Assembly: GCA_037975125.1 (NCBI GenBank)
Contig: CM075853.1
Span: 25,121,399 to 25,185,398, forward strand
Length of the DNA: 64,000 bases
Origin: Latrodectus hesperus
Taxonomy: Eukaryota > Arthropoda > Arachnida > Araneae > Theridiidae
Direction of reading: 5' to 3'
Part shown: in pieces, positions 58,591 to 64,000 of the stretch
Position numbering within the stretch: the stretch's first letter is position 1
Layout of the letters: every line of letters starts with the position of its first letter
Notes under the pieces: generated by a model
Told to the model about the DNA's origin: nothing
Database searches by the model: none
The model's input: the letters and a program-made list of their open reading frames with translations, nothing else
Translations under genes and position numbers: made by a program

Positions 58591-61207
58591 TTTTTCATTT
58601 GAAAATATATTTCTAAAGTATAAACACAGGAACTAGTCCTTTTTTTACAAAGAAAATCCAGTATTAATATACTAGCAGCTTAGAAATTATGATTGTAATT
58701 TTTTATCGTTTTAATAAAATTTAACACACAAAAGTACTTTTAACTACCTTATATTAACAATTCTGGAGTTTAAATTATATATTTGAGATAGTAGTTGGTT
58801 TTTCACATAAATCAATTTTAAACTAATGTTCCCTCTTCATGAAAAGAGTATAAGATTACTTACAATGTTTTCTTCATTTTAAAAATTTATGCAATTGAGT
58901 GGTAAAAAAGAATAATTTGTGCTTTTATCTATATTATATATTACAGTTTCACGAAACAGAACATTTGAAAAACCCATCAATTAAATAACATATCACTAAT
59001 TTTGAAGCTCACTTAAAACGTATTTTCTCGAATTTCTGTAAATCTTACTACTGATGTAAATTTTTTTCTATTAAATGAAACTCCATTTATATAATACAAG
59101 TCCATAGCCTTTCCTGATACTTTTCTTCCAAATATCTTTTCATTCAGTGAATGGGAATTTTTTAATTAGTAAATGACGATTAAGTTGATTTTTTAAATTT
59201 AAATATTACCTGTAATAGTTTAGCGTTTATTTCTAATCTAATAATGTTTTAGTTACTAATTTAGCAAATTTTTCTTGAGAATGAATATATTTTGTAATAT
59301 TTAGTGAAAGTTAGTATATATAATGAAAACTTTATAGTTTACATAAGGTATGAATATATTCCTGTATAAATCATATGAATTTGCTCGTATTTCTTATTTT
59401 TGCTTACAAAAACTTTTTTCACACACATTAAATCTGACTTTTAATAAAAATGGGATTAGAAAGAAGAATATCAAGTAAATGTTTATTTTTCATCAGCACT
59501 GGTTTGAAAGTAATCTTTTCTTTAATCTCTCGTAAAAACTTTCGGTTATTTTGAAAATGCTATTCTATTATTCATTTTTATAGGAAAATTCCTTTAAACC
59601 CTATTTCCTCTTCAATTTGAAATTTAAAAATGCGTACAAAAATATTTTCTTTTTTTACAGAGAATAAAATTTTTGATAAGAATACTAAAACCTAATATCT
59701 AATTTTTCCAAATAAAATATTTTTAATAATTATATAAAATTAAACTTTTTAAGCTAAAATTAAACTAATAATATTATTATATCGATTTTGTACTAAAATT
59801 ATAGTTTTTTTACTTAATTTATTATTTTTTTCCGAGGTATTTTATTTAATGTTTATCAAAGAAACTTTAGACTCACGCTTTTTATTATTAACAAGGATCC
59901 AATATTTTAATTCTAATTTTTGAAGTGTTTACAATGCTTTTGCCGTAAATATTTAATTTTTATTAAATGGTTTCTGTATTTGAAAGGCTTTTTTCCAGTG
60001 TTTATAATAAATACAATTGATGTCTATTTTTTATGTATTAATTCTGAATAATATATGAGTACCCTTATTAACTGCATAATCAACTTCAGGAACTCGTTTA
60101 TAATGGCTAATCAAATATATTAAATCATACTTAAGTCATGGGAGAGGATTTTTTAAAAGTTATTTTATTGCAGATCTTACTTATAAGTACAAAATGAAAG
60201 TGTTCTTATTTTAAGTGTTGAATTTATAATAGTTTCACTTTTGTTTGTGGTGAATGAATTAACAATTTTAATTTAAGTAAGTTTTAACTTTTCTGTCATG
60301 ATTGCTTGATTTCAAAACTCTTTAATTTTTATTGGAGACGTTTTTTATCAAATATTTATCATCTACTCTGCCCCATCTCAGTTATTCTTTTTTAATATTA
60401 ATTTTTCAAAAATATACTTTATTCTTTTTCTCTTTAATATTTCTATTGTTGGGTTAGCTTCATTTAATAATCCCTGATTCTTTCTTGCAGGGATATATAG
60501 CACAAAATTAATAATTCTAGCTTGTAGTGTAACATTATCTTTTAGTACCTTTCTATTGATTATATACAATTGTAGAAATATACTGTTGACCAATCAGTGT
60601 TTAACAATGCATATTAAGAGATTATCTCTTTTCTGTATATTTTTATGTATAGTAAAAAAACCGGATTTTTTGTGATAAAAATCTCAAATTCAATAAACAA
60701 TTATTTCAGAATGACATCCAGTCAACTTAAATCTGATTTTATTGATTATTTTTAGGAAGTTTTCATATTTCAATAGAATTTAGTTTATTTCAAATTAAGA
60801 AGTTTATCAAAAAATGGATTACTTTACATTGATGCAAAAGTCAATGCGTTTAATGCGTTTAAATAACACTAAAATAAAATTTATTGATGACTTACTTTTC
60901 TATAATTATAAGAAACTTCTTTCAAAGTGTTATAAAAACCAGTATTTATTTAATTTTCTGATGAAAGTGATTTTTGATGATGATATAAGAAGGAGTATAT
61001 TCTGTTTATTTTACTGGGTGATTTAACAGGACGCAATCTTTTGCTTCTAATCTATTACTGCAACATTAAAAAGTAATTCTCACCACTTGATTTCTGAGAG
61101 GCATTATTTAATCTTGAATTATTTTGGGAAGCATAAACACTGAAAATGTGATTAAAATTTGATTTGTTTATGATATAAAAATATAAACACATCAAATACA
61201 AATAACA
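58591..61207. other. AT-rich background, no gene recognised
   Basis: Frames at 60378-60593 and 60814-61026 lack motifs. Nothing else is recognised. Confidence 0.5.
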
Positions 61208-61223
61208 ACATTAAAAAATAACT

Positions 61224-61923
61224 GGTTGACTCTAGCTCCACCATTCAGGGTGTTACCGGTAATCAGAGCAAAGAAACTCCAACCATCTCAAGGATACGAA
61301 GTAGTATTCGGTCCCTCTACAGCTTGAATAAAGTGTTCCAGTGGATTCCCTCACATGTGGGAATCAACGGAAACGAGAAAGCAGACGTCCTTGCCAAAAC
61401 TGGCACCGAACTCCTACAGGAGCGCTGAAACCCACTGAAACCCTAAAGAAAGTAGCACAGAGAAAAGTATTGGAACTTCAGAATGATATTTTTGTTGATC
61501 GTTCTAGAGGAAAATCATGGGAAGAAATACAAAATGACTGGCCTAAATTCTGCTAAAAATCTAGAAAGGAAGCGGTGGCTTCCTTCAGAATGAAAACAGG
61601 ACACGATTGGCTCGCAGAACAATAACAAAGACTAGGTTTACTCAACTCTAAGGACTGTCATATTTGTGGTGAAGGCACCCTGAATGCTGCACATCTTATG
61701 TCATGTAAAGGACTTAACAATGATGCCCAGTTGAGAGGTGACCTGTGTCACCTTTACTGGGAAGCCATGACCCATCTCTTTAAACTCCAGCATAATGTAC
61801 CTGCTTGAAACTTTGTTTATTTTATCTCTTGTATTCCTTTATATGTTAAACCTGACTCTTTTCTGTATTGTGTTTGCCATTTTCAATCGATTAATTTTTT
61901 TCCAATAAAGCCATATTAAAAAA
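61224..61923 (+). mobile_element. 5'-truncated LINE with target duplications
   Basis: This 700-bp insertion lies between 16-bp direct repeats ACATTAAAAAATAACT (61208-61223 and 61924-61939). It encodes the RNase H C-terminus of a non-LTR element: TDSSSTIQ (Asp motif), then FQWIPSHVGINGNEKADVLA, a frameshift near 61425, KKVAQRKVLELQNDIFVD, a TAA, ASFRMKTGHDWLAEQ, a stop, and the zinc-binding CHICGEGTLNAAHLMSC. It ends at NVPA followed by TGA at about 61808. A 3' untranslated region with AATAAA and an A-rich tail completes it. It is a classic target-primed insertion, truncated within RNase H and since mutated. Confidence 0.95.
61904..61909 (+). promoter_or_regulatory. Polyadenylation signal of the LINE
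   Basis: AATAAA lies about 10 bases before the A-rich tail of the LINE insertion, the expected distance for 3'-end processing. Confidence 0.7.
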
Positions 61924-62079
61924 ACATTAAAAAATAACTTATGTAAGTTATTATCAAATCATATAGAGATGTCAACACCAAAAATATCGTATACATATAT
62001 CAATTATGGCTCCATACCGTATGCAGATATCAACTTAAGAAAAAAGATGCGAGACACAAATACGAATTTTTGGAATTAT

Positions 62080-62658
62080 TGTTACAAAATTTGAAAATAT
62101 TTCTTGTATTCTCAGACAAATCCGAAGAACTCAGATTCTGAGATAAAAATCGCACGATGTCGGCGTATTTTACGTTAAGAACGGCTTTTCCAGTAATTTG
62201 GCAACTTGGTGATATTTTGGCGAGATTCTTGGCCACTTGGTGAGATTTGGCAAGAAATAAATAATTTTGAAAACTTCCACCACCTACGGCCACCTAGGGC
62301 CGCCTTTTTTAAGCGAGATAACTTGGACTCTTCTGGAACCTTGGAGAAGACCTAGATTTTCACGCCGAGTAAGTTATAAATATCGCTTTTCCATTGACTG
62401 AGTGAGTTAATTCTTAGTTTCCAGCAGCCAATGATAGACAAACTGTCTTGTCTGAGGTCTTTGAAGATCTCTGTTTGTGGAAGCTGGTTACCGTTGAATC
62501 TTTTGAATTGGTACTGTATAATTGTGATTTGTAAATGCTGTAACTGTTGGATTTTTTCAGAGAGAATCTTTTAGAAATTTCTACAAATAAAAGTCCTGTG
62601 ATTGGTAAGAGTTTATTTCATCAACTCTCAATCAACACGAATCCCGAAGCTCGGTACA
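62080..62658 (+). mobile_element. Possible solo LTR
   Basis: This is a less AT-rich block with promoter-like organisation. It begins TGTTACAAAA and has a TATAAATA box at 62375-62382, then a polyadenylation-type AATAAA at 62586-62591 in ACAAATAAAAGTCC. It ends ATCCCGAAGCTCGGTACA. The TG...CA ends, TATA box and downstream AATAAA are what an LTR needs for U3, R and U5. The flanking four bases are TTAT and GTAT, which is not a convincing duplication. The U3-like part has an internal imperfect repeat around ACTTGGTGA at about 62205 and 62235. No internal retrotransposon region is present. Other explanations are an unrelated repeat or a host promoter. Confidence 0.4.
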
Positions 62659-64000
62659 GTATGTATGTCATAGCAGCAACCTTTTAAGGAGTGAAAATGA
62701 TTGGGTTTCGAAAAATAGAATTGGCTTTGACAGTATGTATAAATTCATTAAATTCACTAGATTCAATTTCACAGTAATGATTAAAATAATATTGAATTTA
62801 TAAAAAAGCTTTTGTATAGAAAAAAACTCCTCTTGTTATATTATATTTTGATTTTTAAAATGAAAAAATCGAGAAAATAATCTATTGTCTCAGAATTTTA
62901 AACTCTATTGACTGTATTAATAAGCTGTATTTTCAATTAACTAGTTTATTTGCATAATAACAAGTAAGATCGTACTTGATTATTTACCAGAAGATATTTA
63001 ACAAATAATTTATTAAATCCCATGGTTGAAATGCTTTTATTTACACAAATAGCACATCAATATTTTGTAGATTTCTATTTATTAAGGTTAGAAAATAATA
63101 TAATTAATGATAACTATACGTTTTCCATTCAATATTATTTATATTTTTATGAAATTTCATTTTTCCGAAAGAAAATTAAATTAAATTAAGACTTACTCAT
63201 GTGATGATAAAATATTTTTACTTACTTATTTGCTTAGGACTTCCATTTATGCAATAGTTATAAGATTTGATGAGTTCGGAATTATGAAAAAAAATATATT
63301 TAAAATTAATTTATTGGAAAAGAAAGAAAATTATTTCAATTGCTTCATGACAGTTAAGATAACATTTCTAGAAAACGCGTTTGTTTAAAATAATGATATG
63401 TAGTATACATAATCCAAATAAAAAGTTGGCGAAATTTTAATACTTCTCATATTCATAAAGTTAGAAAATTGGGCCGTTAGAGAAATTGTTATTTTTAACG
63501 ATTGAGTTGTGTCTTTATTTTATGGTTTTTATCTCTTATTATTCACTTAATTTTTCAACTTTGTTATAAAGGTAAATACAAATAAAAAAGATTATAAGTA
63601 AAATACTAAAATATTTTATAAAATAAGTGATAGAAATTTATCACTGGAGGTAAGAATTAGGAATTTTCATGCTCTAAAACAAAAACACAAATTTTTAGAG
63701 TTACTGGTTCCAGTCTATGAAAATCAATATAATATTTTGATTGAATTGTATATGAGCTCAATACGCATAAAAAGAAAGGCACACACACAATACATAGAAA
63801 CATCTATACAGATAAGACTACTTTATTATTTTAGAGTTTCTTTTTTGTATTTTATAAATTTGATTAAAAGGTATTCTTTCTTTTCGTGACTTGCACAGAA
63901 AATAGGAATCAATTGTCTGCGATAAGAATTAGTTCTTTCTTCATTTTTCCAATAATAAATTTAAATGTTTAATTGAACAATTATATGAATTTGTTAAACA
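62659..64000. other. AT-rich background to the end of the window
   Basis: Nothing is recognised apart from a short CA-rich patch near 63780. Confidence 0.55.

Overview
This is a very AT-rich (visually about 75-80 percent A+T) stretch of an animal nuclear genome. I recognise no intact host gene in it. The mixture of decayed Tc1/mariner DNA transposons, 5'-truncated non-LTR retrotransposons with an RNase H domain, several tRNA-derived SINE families and long (TA)n microsatellites points to an arthropod. I think a spider is most likely, but this is inference from the style of the repeats and not from a marker gene. Nothing suggests a prokaryote: there are no operons, ribosome binding sites or long open frames.

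Layout. 1-5.3 kb: AT-rich background with an inverted-repeat MITE (1344-1610) and a decayed mariner (2683-3480). 5.3-9 kb: a near-complete minus-strand mariner whose right end runs into a long (TA)n array, then two more (TA)n arrays. 9-15 kb: background, with one candidate terminal exon (11661-11837, minus) and a 198-bp short retroposon with target duplications (14750-14947). 15.1-19.7 kb: four (TA)n arrays that bracket a LINE fragment and an unclassified segment, plus a small 30-bp duplication with filler DNA (19648-19730). 20.3-21.1 kb: a mariner-type relic followed by a minisatellite. 26-27.4 kb: a dead Tcb1/Tc1-like element. 31.7-33 kb: a well-preserved Tc1-like element whose 26-bp terminal repeats each contain a 16-bp perfect palindrome. 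33.6-39.7 kb: (TA)n arrays, a hAT-type relic, a perfect 56-bp palindrome and a tRNA-SINE. 42.4-43.6 kb: a complete mariner with both terminal repeats and TA duplications. 44-54.4 kb: three copies of one tRNA-SINE family (one a chimera), a second SINE family, a Tc1 relic next to a 759-bp long-terminal-repeat DNA element, a LINE RNase H fragment and a second copy of the 190-bp short retroposon. 58.4 kb: a 25-bp minisatellite. 61.2-61.9 kb: a 5'-truncated LINE with clear target duplications. 62.1-62.7 kb: a possible solo LTR.

How the parts relate. The mariner and Tc1 copies encoded their own DDD/DDE transposases, but every copy carries stops, frameshifts or catalytic substitutions, so none looks autonomous. 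The SINEs have RNA polymerase III A and B boxes and would depend on a LINE for reverse transcription. LINE 3' fragments are present, and some SINE and LINE tails share a CAA-rich end. I did not find a clearly new functional system. The observations most worth checking are the chimeric SINE with its own target duplications, the perfect palindrome at 38866, the palindromic Tc1 terminal repeats, the copied filler at 19.7 kb, and the repeated pattern of mobile-element fragments ending in (TA)n arrays.
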